Both the position numbers and the translations under genes were made by a program. Below are positions 34,422-48,157 of a stretch of 64,000 bases of DNA, in pieces. The stretch is from Cryptomeria japonica. Taxonomy: Eukaryota > Streptophyta > Pinopsida > Cupressales > Cupressaceae. The number at the start of each line of letters is the position of its first letter. Position 1 is the first letter of the stretch. The notes below the pieces were generated by a model, which saw nothing but the letters and a program-made list of their open reading frames with translations, ran no database searches and was not told the DNA's origin. The stretch lies in assembly GCF_030272615.1 (NCBI RefSeq), contig NC_081414.1, positions 519,507,185-519,571,184 on the forward strand, read 5' to 3'.

Positions 34422-36300
34422 ATGTCAAATTTTCATGAAAATGCTTATTACTACCCTATATACCATAAAAATGTTGTCCATGAAGCACATTATCAATGAT
34501 ACCCAAGTAGCAACAATGCTAGTTTTATCTCAAATTCCCTTACAACAGTAGATAGCCAGCATGCTTATCGTACTTACCAACCGCCCACCCCTGCTCAGAC
34601 TTCTTGGCATCCTAACCAAGACTATAGCTAGTCTCAAACAACCCCTAACTAGCTTCAAAATGAAGATTTTGGAGTTAGTGAAATCAAATATATTTTACAA
34701 GGCTTCATCGAACAAATGGATAAAATCAAGAGCCAACATGAACATAATAAATTAGCTTTTCAAGATTATCTTAGTGAACAACAAGATGAATGGGCTCATC
34801 AAGCATATCTTCATGAGAAAGTAGATTTGGCTCATCACGAGCAATCTTATAAGCAGTATCTGGTGGCACAATATAGGTGGCATGAAGAAAATATTGCAAA
34901 GGAGTTGGATGTTCAAAAGGAGAAATATGAAGAAGATTAAGAAAAGGAGTTAATTGCTCAAAAGGAGAAATATAAAGAGAGACTAGCGACTAAAAAAGGA
35001 GAACTGATGAAGATTTTTCTTGTCATATTACAAAAGGTAGAGTCACCATTAACTCTTTCTCCTTCATTGAAAAATCTATAGTTAAACAAGAAAATATCCC
35101 AACTAGTATCTTTCCAAACCCTTTCTTTGGTAAAGAGATTCCTCAATTTAACATCATGTGCTTCATGCAAGCTGAATTTATACTTGAGCAAGTTCAACTT
35201 GCAATACCTCAATAAAATCCTCTTGAAGGGCTTATTTTCCTTGAAGTAGCCCATCAAACTCCACAAATTGACCTAGTACATCCTATTTTATCACAAGAGA
35301 GCTATGATAATGAACATAGAAAGTTGGAGTAGCAAATTCAAGAGCAAAAATTTGAAGATCAACAAGAGGATTTGTCTGATTTATTTAAAGAACTTCTACT
35401 TTACTTTGAAAAGAAGGAGGTTGTTTGTGATTCAATGCCAATAAATTAGCTCGAGTAGAAAAATCAAGATACAAAGGGAGGCAATGATGAAGGTATTAAT
35501 GATCCAGCTTTTGATTTCCTATTTGATGAACTCCCTTGTTTTTGTAATCAAGATGAAGAAATTGGGCATGCATCAATGCCAAATCAGTTATATGATGAGT
35601 ATGAAGGAGAAAATCATGACAATCTTGTGCAAGAATTTAATGTTAAACTAGAGAAAATTCTTAAATTTGAGTGTGTACTTCAAGATGATATCATTCTTGA
35701 CCATTCATCAAACCTTGTAAAAAGTTGCCATAAAGACAAGTGTGGTCCTTGTATGCACAAAAGTATATAAGACTTTGAGGAGGACTTGTTTTGGGATGAT
35801 TTGGAAATGTTTTGTTTAAATATGGAGAATAAAGAAACACCTTTTGAAGAGTTAGTTTATGACCAGCAAGAGAAGGATGAGTTAGAAACCATGGTTCACA
35901 AACCAATTCTTCCTAATCAATAGGTTGAGGTTGAAGAAGCAGTCCATTAAACTGAGACCTGCAAGGAGAGCTCAAGTTTCATTCATACAAGGGGTTGTCC
36001 TATAAGGCATCTAGTCCATTTGTAGGCCAAGAAGACATCAAAGGTTAGTCTCACACCCGAGCTTGAAGATTCAATTAAAGAGCATCATTCTCAGCTGCCC
36101 TATGCTCTTCCAAGTAGCAGTATGAATGAGAAAAATGAAGAGGTAATTCACTGTGTCTTCATTCTTGAAGCAATGTTGCAATTATTTGTAAGACACCTCT
36201 TCATTTCTCAACTTTTCTCAGTTGTTCATCAGCATGCAATGCATCCCAGATTGGAAAGGAAAGGGTCTTATTTCAAAAAACCAGTGAATGGTTTTGTGTG
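34422..36300 (+). pseudogene. gag-like coiled-coil protein, decayed
   Basis: The chosen start is the ATG at 34422, about 200 bp after the primer-binding site. The N-terminus is Tyr/Gln/Pro-rich (to 34650), followed by a long Gln/Glu/Lys coiled coil (34660-35000: IKYILQGFIEQMDKIKSQHE, YKQYLVAQYRWHEENIAKEL). A frameshift near 35010 leads to a register with FGKEIPQFNIM, then acidic blocks, FDELPCFCNQDEE (35520-35560), CHKDKCGPC (35725-35750, two Cys pairs but no full knuckle) and a C-terminal end near 36300. About ten internal stops are TAG or TAA at places where Gln fits. No capsid motif such as TWW is seen. Gag-like role is inferred from position only. Confidence 0.45.
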
Positions 36301-38850
36301 ACCAAGATTCAATCTTTCATTATGGTATGGTAGAGTAGATTTTCTTTCAGTTTTTCCTTCCTCTAAGTGTTGATGCACATTTTTTAGTAGAGTTTCTAGT
36401 TTTGTAGTTAGTTTTTTTGTTGTTCAATGCTTCTAGCAGCTGAGTCAAGGTATGATCTGATTTTTTTGAGCCTAATCAATGACTCCTATGCCCAATGGAT
36501 TTCTTAAATGCCACTAGTCCAATGTGTTTAGCTGGAAAACACCAATGAGAGGTCGCCAAAATGTTGCCTATTTTTCACTTTCTAGTAAAAAATGGCATAA
36601 ACCTTTCCAGTAAGTCACACTCAAAAGTCCTTTGTTTAAATTTTCAAATCGATAGAATATAATTTTTGTTTTTAATCTCTTATTTCATGAAAGGATTTAA
36701 AAGTTCAAGGAGTATACACCTCACGTTGAAATAAAGGAAAATATCTTGAAGGGAAATATATTTTTTAAATTCTATTGTTGATTCTCTTCATATTGTGATT
36801 TAAATCAATCAAGCAAAGATCATGTTGAATCCCTTCTAAAATTTTTTTAGGGAGTTATTCTACTCAAAGTTGTTGGTATTGAGAAATAACTCAATAACAA
36901 TTAACTCAGGATTGTGGTTAGTAGATTGCAATCAAGTGAAAGAGCCCTAACCATGCTTGAAATGCTTGGAGAAAAGCAGTTTCTCATGCAAAAATAGTGG
37001 CTATTCAGTAATTAATAGTAGGTAACCATGAGGACAACAGATCAATAAGGAAACAATAATTATTTTCTTGAGAAATGACCACTCATGAAGAAGACCAAGT
37101 TAAAATCGGAAGTAATAGATAATAATGAGTTTTCAGAAGCAAGAGGTAGGGTTTTTCAGACTTGAACGCCTTCTTGTATTTATTTTATCTTCTCTCATGT
37201 GTTGGAATAACCATTCTTAATGTTAGATTCAGTTATTTGTTTATGATCTTTGTATCATCCATGTTGCATGAATCATTGTTTTTTCATCTTAGTTTTTCAG
37301 AGAAAAAATATTGAGTGATTAGGCTACCTAGAATAATTAGAATTATGAGTATTAAGATAGAGAATGAATATCATAATCGTCAATAGAATTGTATTAGGTT
37401 GTTCATTGCAACCTCAAGGCATTAATATGTGCAACCAGCAGGGATATTGTCAATTGAATACAAAGACCCTAAACCTGAGAGAAAGAAGATGATAGTATGA
37501 AAGAGCTTCTTGAGAGATTCTCATAGTCACAAATTAGAAAAAAGTATCAATGAACAACGCATAAGGAGCCTAAGAGATTCACAATAGTTTAAGATGGAGT
37601 TGTGACAACAAGATCACATCATGCATGATAGGGTTTGAAAAGCCTAAGAGTACCAGCTACTTGAGAAAAGACAAGAAGGTCTTTTAGGGTATTGTTATAG
37701 AAAGGTAAGATTTCCATTGCCCGAGAAGAATAGTGTGAAGAAACTAACAACCTTCAATAGATAAGAATGGCATAAGCTTTAAGAGAATATGATTGTCTTA
37801 ATTATAGTCAAACAACCCTAGAAGAGCCTTCGTCAATGAGACAAAGGTATAGACAAAAAATGAGGTATCATTTTGATTCAAAGAGAAGATGCAATAGAAT
37901 GAATATTAATTCATTGATGAAGGGCATCCAAGGATTCAATCCTAGATCTTTTGGAGTTTCCTTTCAAGGTGCATTCCTCAGGGCAAAATAATCACAGTCA
38001 AAAGAGATAGTGATGTGGCCAAGCAATGGAAAAAGGAATTAATGACACTCATCATTTAGAAAGAAACTTCGACCATATCAAAACACAAACACAAACTTAG
38101 AATGAGAAGAATTTAAGATCACAAAAGACCTCTCAAAAGATACTAATATAGTGATAACCAAGGCTAAAAGATATAGCAATGATATATGAGATAAAGTCTC
38201 ATATAGTGTGCACTCATATAAGTGAAGAGTTACAAGCCTATTAACAACAACATCATTGAATAGAAATAGTTCTTCTAGACTCAATATAACATATACAAAG
38301 GACACATAAACAATATTGAAGAAGAGAGTCCCAGGTTTGAGACTTGAAGCATCACAAAAGTAGCAAGTAGCCTTAGAGAACAACACAATACAAAGGTATA
38401 ATCATCTTTTAAGGCTATTACTACCAAGAATGAAAATGAAGATTAAAAGCTACAACAACGATCTCAATCCATGAGCAGTCCCAATCAACTAGTCAAAGAG
38501 CACTGAGGTCTTATAAGCATAAATAAGATAGTCACAATAAGATTCAAAAGAGAAGTGATAGAGAAGTATAATGCAACCCATGTAAGTGTATAGAGAGATA
38601 AATTTTTTGAGATCTTTTATAGTCATCATAAGCTCAAAAGAAGTGAGGAAAGATCATTCTATTGTTATGCAAGCTATAGGCCATAAAGTCTAAGAAACGT
38701 TTTCCAAAAACACAATGGCAGTGTAAAGGGGTGTTGACAGTCATAAACAATCAAGATAGCCATGAAGACATGCTTGCAATCTCTAAATAGAGAACACATT
38801 CAAGAGTATTGGTATCGAAAAGATGATAGTGAGGAGATATAGTCCTTAGT
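36301..38850 (+). other. Non-coding interior of the pol-less element, left part
   Basis: No coding frame of note. From about 37430 to 38845 the plus strand becomes strikingly A-rich and T-poor, a composition continued at 52534-53030 after the chromovirus insertion. No LTR or tandem repeat found. Confidence 0.5.
38846..38850. repeat. Target site duplication TTAGT, left copy
   Basis: TTAGT directly precedes the LTR terminus TGTCATGCCC and is repeated at 52534-52538. Confidence 0.9.
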
Positions 38851-39844
38851 TGTCATGCCCAAACTTTTGGGCACAAACGGAATAATTTTTTTTTTTTAAA
38901 CTCCCTAATAAAACTAATATGCTAAATTAAAGATGCATTAATTATGTCTTGTCTTAACTACATTTGATATCTTTTCAACTAATAATAATCTAAGCACTAG
39001 ATCAAGTAAGCGAGATGATCTAAGTTAAATGCGGAATATTAATTCTCCCAAGGAATTATTATAATCTCATCAAATGATAATTAATAATTTTGTTTAAACA
39101 ACAAAAAAAAGTCTCTAAATAAATTGGCAAGAGATATTATAAATCTCAAATAGTCTTTTAGTTGCCTAGGAACTAAATTTATTAGCCCTAGCTCTTAGAT
39201 TTAATAAACCTATTGTTTATTATATCAATATACGTAATTTGTCTAATATTTGACTAAAGGGGTCAATGAAGTCCATAATATAATTTACCCTATTAATGTT
39301 TGGCCAATAAAAATAATTAATTCCATTAAGGCTAAATACTAACAAAAGTGTTGCTTTTTAATTTCCTATAACAATGGACCCAAAAGGAATTTAAAATAAA
39401 CTTTTAAATAAACTCCTTAACAAGTTCTAAAAAAAAACACTTATAACTTACTAATAAGTCAAATAAACCCAACAAGACTTTTTAACTTGTGAATATTATA
39501 TATATAGGTAAATACCTATATGGACATATTTGTAATTATTATACCATTATATATATATATATGCTTTTTATAAAAGATTTAATGAGCATTACTAAATAAT
39601 ATAATTGTATCATTATAGTCTAGTTCAAAACTATGGGGGATACTCTATTCAAAATTCGAATAGGGTTTTCACCCTCTTTTTTTTTTTCTTTTTTTTTCAC
39701 TTAATCATTTTTATATTAAAAAGAATGTAACCCTAACTTCTTATAAAATTTAACCCACACATATATTTTTTTTAAACACATGATGTCTTTTCCCTAACCT
39801 GAAATTTGGGTTAGGGCATGAGTGTGCCCCTTTTTTTTTTGTTG

Positions 39845-40082
39845 TGCAGGTTGGTGGAGGAGGCGGCAATCATGGCTATTGGCGGCAGCCCAAAGGAAGG
39901 GTAGGGCCTCCCGCAATGGCACCGAGATGCCCCTGCAGGTCTTGGCCCGCAGTGGCACCGAGGCGTCCCTGTGGGGCGCGATGCGTAGTGGCGCCGCGAC
40001 ATCCCTATGGGGCGCAGCTCACAGTGGCGACCAAGGTCACCCCTGTGGGTCGCGTCCTGCAGTGGCGCCGCCGGCGCCCCTA
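39845..40082 (-). repeat. GC-rich minisatellite inside the LTR
   Basis: About six degenerate units of roughly 36 bp carrying CCCTGTGGGGCGC and AGTGGCGCCG, in otherwise AT-rich DNA. The matching block in the other LTR (49175-49475) has at least two more units. Confidence 0.8.
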
Positions 40083-40204
40083 TATCTTTTTTTTTATATA
40101 TTCTTAAAATGTAAAAATATATGTATCTTCTCTTTTTTTGAGGTAAAAAAATAGTTTCAATAAAGTTTTTCAGTGGCTGAGAACTAATTTTAATTAGAAT
40201 ATGA

Positions 40205-40209
<5 letters not shown>

Positions 40210-40242
<33 letters not shown>
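40210..40242. repeat. AC dinucleotide microsatellite
   Basis: About 16 AC units. At the same site the other LTR carries an AT tract (49645-49721). Confidence 0.95.
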
Positions 40243-40248
<6 letters not shown>

Positions 40249-43214
40249 TTAAGCTTCCTGTATTTTCATTTTAACAACTCCATAAGCCATGCAGAAACTA
40301 ATAAAACAAATGACAGTATGTAATAGATGCAATAGTCATTTCTAATATGTTCATATTTAGGCTTTAATTTATGTCCTTTTTTTCTTTTTAAAACAAATCA
40401 TAAACTAATTTATTTTTCTAGCACCTTAAACCAAGCAAAGTGGGAAACACTACATTTTCCATTGCTTAAAGCATTATGTATATTCAAAAAAAAAAAAAAA
40501 ACTAACAGCAAGCTCTAATGTGTTTATTTCATTTACTAAGTCTAGATGCTAACTTAAGGAGTAAGCTATTAACTTTAAATTTATTTTATGCAGTAAATAA
40601 AAGAGGAAATGACAGATTAATTAAACTATAACAGCATTAATAAAATTAAAATATCATTTAAAAACCATTTTTTTCTAAGTTAAATACAATATAGTGTTCA
40701 TATTAAGGAAATGTAACTATGTATGCATTTTGAAATTAAACTAATATGACTAAGAGATCATTCTCAGCTTAATAACTCACATGTTATGCTAATTTAATTA
40801 TCTACACTATTTTCATTATGCATAGCAGAAGGAATAGACTTTTATTTTTCCGTTAATAAGAATGCAACAAATATTTTATTTCAACAACTATAGGAACTTA
40901 ATCCATTAATAACACTTCTTTTTTTTTGGCAAAAATAACTTAATAGGAAAATACATTTCTTTTAAAAGCATATAGAATACAAAGCAGAAAATATTACAAA
41001 AAGGGTGTGATACCCAATTAGTCTCTCATTTTCATTAAATTAGGACTTGAAATAAAAATGAATGCACTTCCTCTAATTTTTTTTGAAATAAATACAACAT
41101 ATAACTTTCCTATTTGCATTGCTGTGAATAAAATACAATATTCCCTTCCCTAAACTTTTCTGCAAGTCAAATAAAAACTAGCAACTCCTAGCTTTCTTTT
41201 TTTCCTTTTCCTTTTCTTCCCAAGAAACCTGCAAATAAACATAAGGCTTGACCATGGAGTGCTCACCTCCTAGCCTAGGCTTACTAGAAGCCACCCCTGA
41301 GCTTGGAGAACCAAGCACTAGATGGGTTACACACATACAAACACAACAAACAAGGGATAAACACACAAAAAACACTTTCCCAACCAAGGCTACAATTCAC
41401 CACAAATTGTGATGATTTTCCAAGGGTGGAAGTGGACCAAGTACCATTAGGGAGACTACAAGCATGGAACATCACAAGCCACCTCATGGCAACCAAATAC
41501 AACATAAGTCCATACCACACATCCTTATGCCCCCCCAAAGGCATACAAGCCATGCCTTCTCTCCTTATGACCCCCAAATGCATAAACAAGGCTATGCTGC
41601 AAGGGTCACAAAAAAAAACACCCTTGAGATCACTCTCATAATGAGAGCCTCTCACCCAAGGATGTCAGATTTCTTCCACCCCAAGACCATCCTACTCTCC
41701 CAAGAGTAGAAGGCCTTGGGTACTCCCAATACAAGAAATTGCATAAAAGAAATGAAGGGGAAGTCACATATTCTTTCACAAAGTCAAATACAAATAAACA
41801 ATTGTTTCATACAAGCATTTCTTCAAACATACATACGCAACATAAACAAATGAGATTAGAACCAACCTTCAATCTGCCCAAAGGTTTTGCTAGATCTAGT
41901 TGGGGATGAGAATCCCAAATCCACACAATATTTTCTCCAAGACTTAGCCAAAAATTCTATCCTATAACTATTCTTCTCAAAATTGCATAATCTCCAACAA
42001 TGGAGAGTGGGTGATTAACTCACTAAGTCCCTAATCCTTGCCTAAGAAGACCTATCTCACTCTTCCCAACCCCTTGGATAGAGTGAGAGTTCCCATTGGT
42101 TGGTCTTCCCAACCTCTTACATGTTGCTAAAACTGGAAAGAGAAAAGGTAAGAGAGGATGGGGAAGAGAGTCTAACATCAAAAAGGAAGGTTGTCTATCC
42201 TAGGAGGAACCTTCTAAGTTGAATTTTCGCTCACCTTAGAAAAACCACTTTTTGAGGTGACTAAATAGTCACATGGGAGTAGTCACATGCTTAAAAATAC
42301 CCCTAACCCATAGGTATACCCTTTGGACCTTTGGAAAAGCACTAAAACTAACCCTAGGAGTCTATTTGACCCCTTGAAACCCAGCTGAAGTTAACCTACG
42401 GGTCAAACCTGAGTTGACCAATCCCAAGACTCCCTACCCAAGGAAAATTTGGGACCACACTCAAATGTTTGGAATGGGCTTTGGTAGAAACAAACTCCCT
42501 CTAAGAGACAAGTCAAAATCAATGACACTAATCAGCACATGTGTCAAGTGACACAATAAAATACATTACAAAATTACACATGGAATTTGTCTCTTGTTGG
42601 ATTTACACAAGTGAATAAAATCAATTTAACACACATGCAACATTTACTTTCACAAATAAAATATGAAACAAATGGGGTGTTGTCTCTCCAAATAGACAAC
42701 CCCTGTCTTTACAAACGTACATAGGTCTAGGTTGGTTCTCCATAATATTTCCATGGTCACATGGATAATTTTCCTGTGCATCTCAATTTACACATTAGTA
42801 ATTCCAAATAACCACATATATTATTAAACACATGAATTTGAATACACATCAAACACTCATACAATTGACATTAATAAAACAATATCTCATATATCCCAAT
42901 TAATCCACCCAAGCAATAATCATAATCCTCATAATTTTGATCCATTCATAATATATGCATCCTATTTCTATCTTCATAATAAAGTCCTACAAATCCAATA
43001 ATGACATACATTATCTCAAAGTCATCCTATTCTAGCATCATATAAAGTTTCATATCCATAATGCATAAAAATGAAGCATCAATATACATCAATGTTATCC
43101 TAATCATGGAATCATATAAGTCCAAAATCCATAATGCAATAAAATAAAGAATCCATAATAGTCTCAACATGAAAATAACAAAAATGCTAGGATGAGTCGG
43201 GGTAGGGCCTCAAA

Positions 43215-43226
43215 CCCTCCCCCTTT
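43215..43226 (-). promoter_or_regulatory. Polypurine tract of the chromovirus
   Basis: AAAGGGGGAGGG on the minus strand, directly before the 3' LTR and overlapping the pol stop codon TAA (43225-43227). Confidence 0.85.
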
Positions 43227-44616
43227 AGGCATGAACTTCTTCCTGGAGTTCATAAAAAAGGTGGGGGTATTGTGATCTCATATGTGCTGCATCCTCCCAT
43301 GAAGCTGTAACATCATCATAGCAATCCCACTGGACCCTAACCTGGTCCAGCTCTTGACCTTGAAGGGCTAGCATCCGGCGTGCCAAAATGCGAATGGGCT
43401 CCAAAGCTAGCTGCCCATCTGACTCCACCTACAAGGCATCCCAATCTAAAATATGAGACTCATCATAGATATATTTCCTCAAAACTGATACATGAAACAC
43501 ACTGTGGATGCGCGACAGGCTAGGTGGCAATGCTAAATGGTAGGCAAGCGGTCCTATCCTCTCAAGGATCTCAAATGGTCCTACAAAATGAGGTGTGAGC
43601 TTAGAACCCTTTCCATAATATATTGGACTCTTATGTGGTCGCACTCTCAAGAAGAACCTATCTCCAACCAGGTAGCTATGATATATCCTCTTCGCATCTG
43701 CATACTTCTTATGTCTATCTTGTGCCTCTCTAAGCCATTGTCTAATCAAATCCACCTATTGTTCCATATCCCAAACTATCTCAAGATCAATAGCAACTCT
43801 CTCCTCTATGTGGTCCCAACTCAACGGTGTCCTACAAGGTCTGCCATATAATGCCTGATAGGGTGGCATCCCCAAAGATGTGTGATGCCCATTGTTATAG
43901 GCAAACTCCACTAAGGGAAGATACTCTTCCCATCTAGTCTGGTGATCCATGACGTACATGCAAAGCATATCCTCCAATACCTGATTAACCCTCTCTATCT
44001 AACCATCCATTTTTTGGTGATAGGCTATACTGAAATTGAGCTTGGTACCCATAGCTACTTGTAGTGCCTTCCAAAAGGAAGAAGTGAAGAGGGAATCCCT
44101 ATCAGAAATAATCTTGCATGGAACGCCATGAAGTCTGATGACATATCACAAGAACACCTATGCTACTGCTGGTGCTATGAAGGTAGTCCGAATTGGTAAA
44201 AAGTGGGCCACTTTGGTCAACTTGTCAATTGTAACCAAGATGGCATCATGGTGACGAGATGACATAGGAAGACCAATAATAAAATCCATGGATATAGTAT
44301 CCCACTTCCACTCTGGTATAGCATGAGATTGGAGCAACCCACCTGGATGGCGGTGCTTCGCCTTGACTCTCTAACACTTGAGGCATCAGGCTACTAACTC
44401 AACAATAAGCTGCCGCATTCCTGGCCAATGATATAGTTGTCTCAAGTTAGCATGCATCTTCTTAACTCTGGGATGTGCTACATATGGAGATCTATGAGCC
44501 TCTGTGATAATGAACTCTCGTGATCCCCCAGTAGAAGGTACATAGATGCACCCTCTATGACGTAATAGTCCATCAGACTCTAAGGAATAATCCACATACT
44601 TCCCTTCTAAAGTTTT
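43225..44616 (-). pseudogene. Integrase with chromodomain-like C-terminus
   Basis: In order on the minus strand: the zinc-binding HHCC region (AHRSPYVAHPRVKKMHANLR, 44510-44450, then CLKC near 44380), a core with WDTISMDFIIGLP and TKVAHFLPI (44310-44185), VRLHGVP...[28 protein letters not shown] (43900-43845), the GPFEILERIG...LALPPSLSRIHSVFHVS C-terminal region (43575-43480) and the chromodomain-like tail VRVQWDCYDDVTASWEDA (43350-43295). One register throughout, with TAG stops at 44374, 44161, 43999, 43756 and 43429 and TGA stops at 44386 and near 44150. The family integrates at heterochromatin through this tail. Confidence 0.88.
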
Positions 44617-46758
44617 CTAAGATCGTATAGCCTGGCAAACCTCTAAATACCATCCATTCTCTGGCAACTGTTGCATTACCCGATCTCTCAAGTCTATGTC
44701 CATAGATATGGTGTATACCTTGTGACATCTCCTACTCAAAGCATCTACAACTACATTTTGTTTCCCTTTGATATAGTGAACATCAAAATCATACTCGCAC
44801 AAGAATTCCATCCATCTCCTCTAACATGCATTAAGATTCGGCTGAGTGAATATGTACTGAAGGCTCTGATGGTCTGAATGAAGCTCAAAATGATGACCCA
44901 AAAGGAAATGTCTCCACGTCACAAGTGCATGCACTACTGCTGCAAGATCAAGGTCATGAGTAGGGTAATTAAGCTCGTGAATCTTAAGTTTCCTAGACTC
45001 AAAAGCTATAGCCCTACCATCCTGCATAAGAACTGCTCCTAAACCCTCTAGGGAAGCATCTATGCAAACCTTGAAGTCAGCTGAGGGATTTGGCACCACA
45101 AGAATAGGTGCGCTAGTAAGTGCCTTCTTAATTTCCTGAAAGGCCTTCTCGCACTTCTCTATCCACTCAAATATCTTCCCTTTACACTAAAGAGAAGTAA
45201 TAGGGTGTGTGACTCTAGAAAATCCCTCAACAAAGCGTCGGTAATAACCTGCTAAGCTCATGAAGCTCCTGACTTCTGTCACATTCATTGGCGTTGGCCA
45301 ATCCATAATAGCTCTAATATTTGATGGGTCAACTGAGATCCCCTCACCGGATTTAACATGCCCAAGGTACTTGACCTCTGTTCTAAAGAAAGCACACTTC
45401 GACAAACTACCATACAATTGATTATCCCTCAAACACTGCAAAACCTGCCTCAGGTGCTCCTCATGCTCCTTCTCATTCCGTGAATATATCAATATGTCAT
45501 CAAGGAATACTATCACAAAATGGTCAAGGAATGTCTAGAATACCCCATTCATGAGACTCATGAAAATAGCTAGGGCATTTGTAAGACCGAATGGAACCAC
45601 GGTGAACTCATAGTGGCCATATCTAGTGTGAAATGCGGTCTTGTGGATATCAACATCCACTATTCTCAACTGATGGTACCCTGACTTTAGATCAATTTTA
45701 AAAAATACTTTGGCACCCTGAAGTTGGTCAAATAAATCATCGATCCTGGGCAAAGGATATTGGTTCTTGATGGTTACTTTGTTCAATTGATGGTAATCCA
45801 TGCATAATCGGAGAGATCCATCCTTCTTCTTCACGAAGATGACTAGTGCACCCCAAGGGGATATACTAGGATGAATGTGACCCTTCTCTAGGAGTTCCTC
45901 AAGCTGCATCTTGAGCACATTAAGCTCATTTGTGGTCATCCTATATGGTTCTCTTGAAACTGGCTCGGCTCCTGGTACAAGGTCTATATGAAAATCAATC
46001 TCTCTACGGGGTGGCATACCGAGTAACTCTGAAGGAAATACATCTAAAAATCCCTTAAGAATAGGATGGTCATCAATAGATGGTTCCTTTTCATCTTCTT
46101 CTCCTCTATCACTAATGATGATGGCAAATAATTGGCGTCCCTTTCGCATGCTCCGCTTAAGCTGCATTGCGGAAATCATACGAAGAGACACGGGTCTCTG
46201 AATTCCAGTGATTACTATAGGTGAACCATGATCATCCTCACACTCAATCCTTTTCAAGTGACAATCCATCTTGGCTCTATGGGCATAAAGCCAATCCATG
46301 CCAAGTACGATGCCATATGATCCAAGTGGTGTAACTCTAAGGTCTACTAAGGTGGTGGTATTGCCAATCTGAAGCTGACATCCCCTAACCTCTGATTCCA
46401 CTGACACTCTAGCCCCTGAAGCTAAGTCCACTTCCCAACTGACCTCTTGTCTAATTGCTCCTAGCTCGCAATGCTCCACAACCAATGGAGATATAAAGGA
46501 GTCAGTAGCTCTTGAATCAAATAATATAGATACACTACTACCTCTGATCATACCTGCAGCCTTAATAACCGTGGCTTGATGCTCTGCCTGGTGGTTGTTA
46601 ACCATTGTAAAGACCCTATGGGACTTGCCCATATCCCCAACTATTAGCTTTGATGCTACCATCCTCTGTCTGCCTACCATCTGACCCTGAGGACACTCTC
46701 TCGCCATGTACCCCATGGCTCCACATGTGAAGCAAGCGCCATGTGCCTGAAACTGCAT
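44617..46758 (-). pseudogene. pol: zinc knuckle, protease, RT, RNase H
   Basis: A 407-codon open piece (46758-45535) starts with the gag knuckle [16 protein letters not shown], then the protease with active site [12 protein letters not shown] (46525-46490, DSG changed to DSR) and [21 protein letters not shown] begins [20 protein letters not shown] (46010-45950) and has [20 protein letters not shown] (45800-45750), then a TAG (45535) and the catalytic box FLDDILIYS (45510-45480; usually YLDD/YVDD). RNase H shows CIDASLEGLGAVLMQDG (45070-45020) and HSDHQSLQYIFTQ. Stops at 45187, 44821 and 44617 are TAG where Gln fits. Fully dead but highly readable. Confidence 0.9.
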
Positions 46759-47986
46759 GCCCTATGTCCTAGAGAAATATTGTCCCCCTGTCTTGCTAGA
46801 ACCATGGTACCCACCCCTGGAGGACTGCTAAGTCCTCGCTGGAGGTGTGTAAGGAACTTGAGATCACTGATCTCGCCTCTGACCCTGAGACTACCACTGC
46901 TTGGGCTTTACGCCCTGCTAACTCTACGGAGGCCTCTGCCTCTGGTTTTGTTGTGACTGCTATAGAGGAGGGGGTTTGGAGAACCCCGATGTGTGTTTGT
47001 TGTTACCCTTCCAATGGGGTTTCTAAAATCCGTATGTCTGGGTTATAGGGTTTTGGTTCTGGGACCGATCTCTCATGTCCTGAGGCCCGACCTGAATCTC
47101 CTCTGCTATCAAGGCCTTCTCCAACCTGAAGGTTCCCTAGAGCAGCCATCCTCACTGGTCCTGCTATGCCGGCATTCAGCCCTTTGATAAATCGGTTGAT
47201 GAGAAGCTTCTTGTCTTTTAGATAGTCCACGTATGGTAAGAGCTCAAAAAATTTGCTCTCGTACTGGGTCACTGAAAGACCCTTCTGCTGGAGGTCATGG
47301 AACTCATCCACCCTACACTATCTGTAATGCTCTGATAAGTACCTCTCCCTGAATCTCTCTATGAAAATCTCCCATGTGAGAGTATCTGCCACTAAGCTAC
47401 ACTTATATTCCTCCTGTCTCCACCATGTGAAGGTAGTTCCTCTCAATAGGTGGACTGCTACACGTGCCTTTAGATTTCTCTCATAGGAGTGCAATGCAAA
47501 GCACCTATCTAGTCTCAAAAGCCAAGCCTCAGCTTCTACCCCATCAGTAGATCCCCCAAAAGATGGTGGCTGGAGGCACATAACCTCTTTGATTAGATCC
47601 CCTGGATCCCAATGTGATCTCTCATAATACACTAGTGCTGCCACTAGAGGTGGTCCTAGTAGGTGAATAGACTCGAGCTCATGCCTAGCCTGACTCTCTA
47701 CAGGATTAGGAGGTGGACTTCTACTCCATTCCCTATCTACTGATCTATGGATCCCTGAGTTCTATTTTTCAACATGATGATCCACTATAGGAAGCCTATC
47801 CTGGACTATGCCAATTAGGTTCTGTAGAGCTAACAAGATGTCTCGGTTTGGGTCAACCGACCATTTGGGAGGAGTCCCTGGGTTCTCTTTTGGAACCGAT
47901 TCCTCCCTATTGACCTCTTCGCATGTCATGCATTCATGCCTAGGGCCTCTATCACGTTTGCGAGCTTGTTGTGTAGTTGGAGGCAT
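46759..47986 (-). pseudogene. gag of the chromovirus
   Basis: The start is ATG 47984-47986 (MPPTTQQARKRDRG), 160 bp downstream of the primer-binding site. A proline/charged N-terminus leads to the capsid domain: FGGSTDGVEAEAWLLRLDRC (47560-47500), VAVHLLRGTTFTWWRQEEY (47465-47410) and FERFRERYLS-type motifs, then VDEFHDLQQKGLSVTQYESK (47310-47250). TAG stops at 47762 and 47318. A frameshift between about 47003 and 46930 takes the reading from this register into that of pol; the Gln-rich stretch there is full of stops. The knuckle follows at the start of the next entry. Confidence 0.85.
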
Positions 47987-48145
47987 CCTTATGAGAAAAT
48001 AAAATAAAATGAAATAAAAAAATAATTTTTTTGGAGAAAAATTTAATTTATTTAAAATTAACTATAATAAAAATAAATATAATTTAATTAATTAAATAAT
48101 TAAAGTAAAACATAACGGAGAAAGGTTCCTAGTGTTGGAAACCTT

Positions 48146-48157
48146 GCTCTGATACCA
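48146..48157 (-). promoter_or_regulatory. Primer-binding site, initiator-Met tRNA type
   Basis: The canonical TGGTATCAGAGC on the minus strand, three bases after the 5' LTR terminus GGCATGACA. Confidence 0.93.

Larger units (their letters stand above)
38851..43214 (-). repeat. 3' LTR of the chromovirus, 4.36 kb
   Basis: In plus orientation it starts TGTCATGCCCAAAC and ends GGGCCTCAAA next to the polypurine tract. Aligned by eye with 48161-52533 over its whole length; roughly ten substitutions in the first 300 bp. It contains a GC-rich repeat block (39845-40082) and an AC microsatellite. Open frames near 41284-41655 recur in the other LTR without protein homology and are not genes. Confidence 0.92.

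Noticed and set aside
36301-38850. Host gene in the A-rich region
   Set aside because: No frame longer than about 100 codons, no splice-linked coding pattern, and composition alone explains the short frames.
46741-47187. Overlapping plus-strand frames opposite chromovirus gag
   Set aside because: Antisense to a recognised gag gene and without homology.
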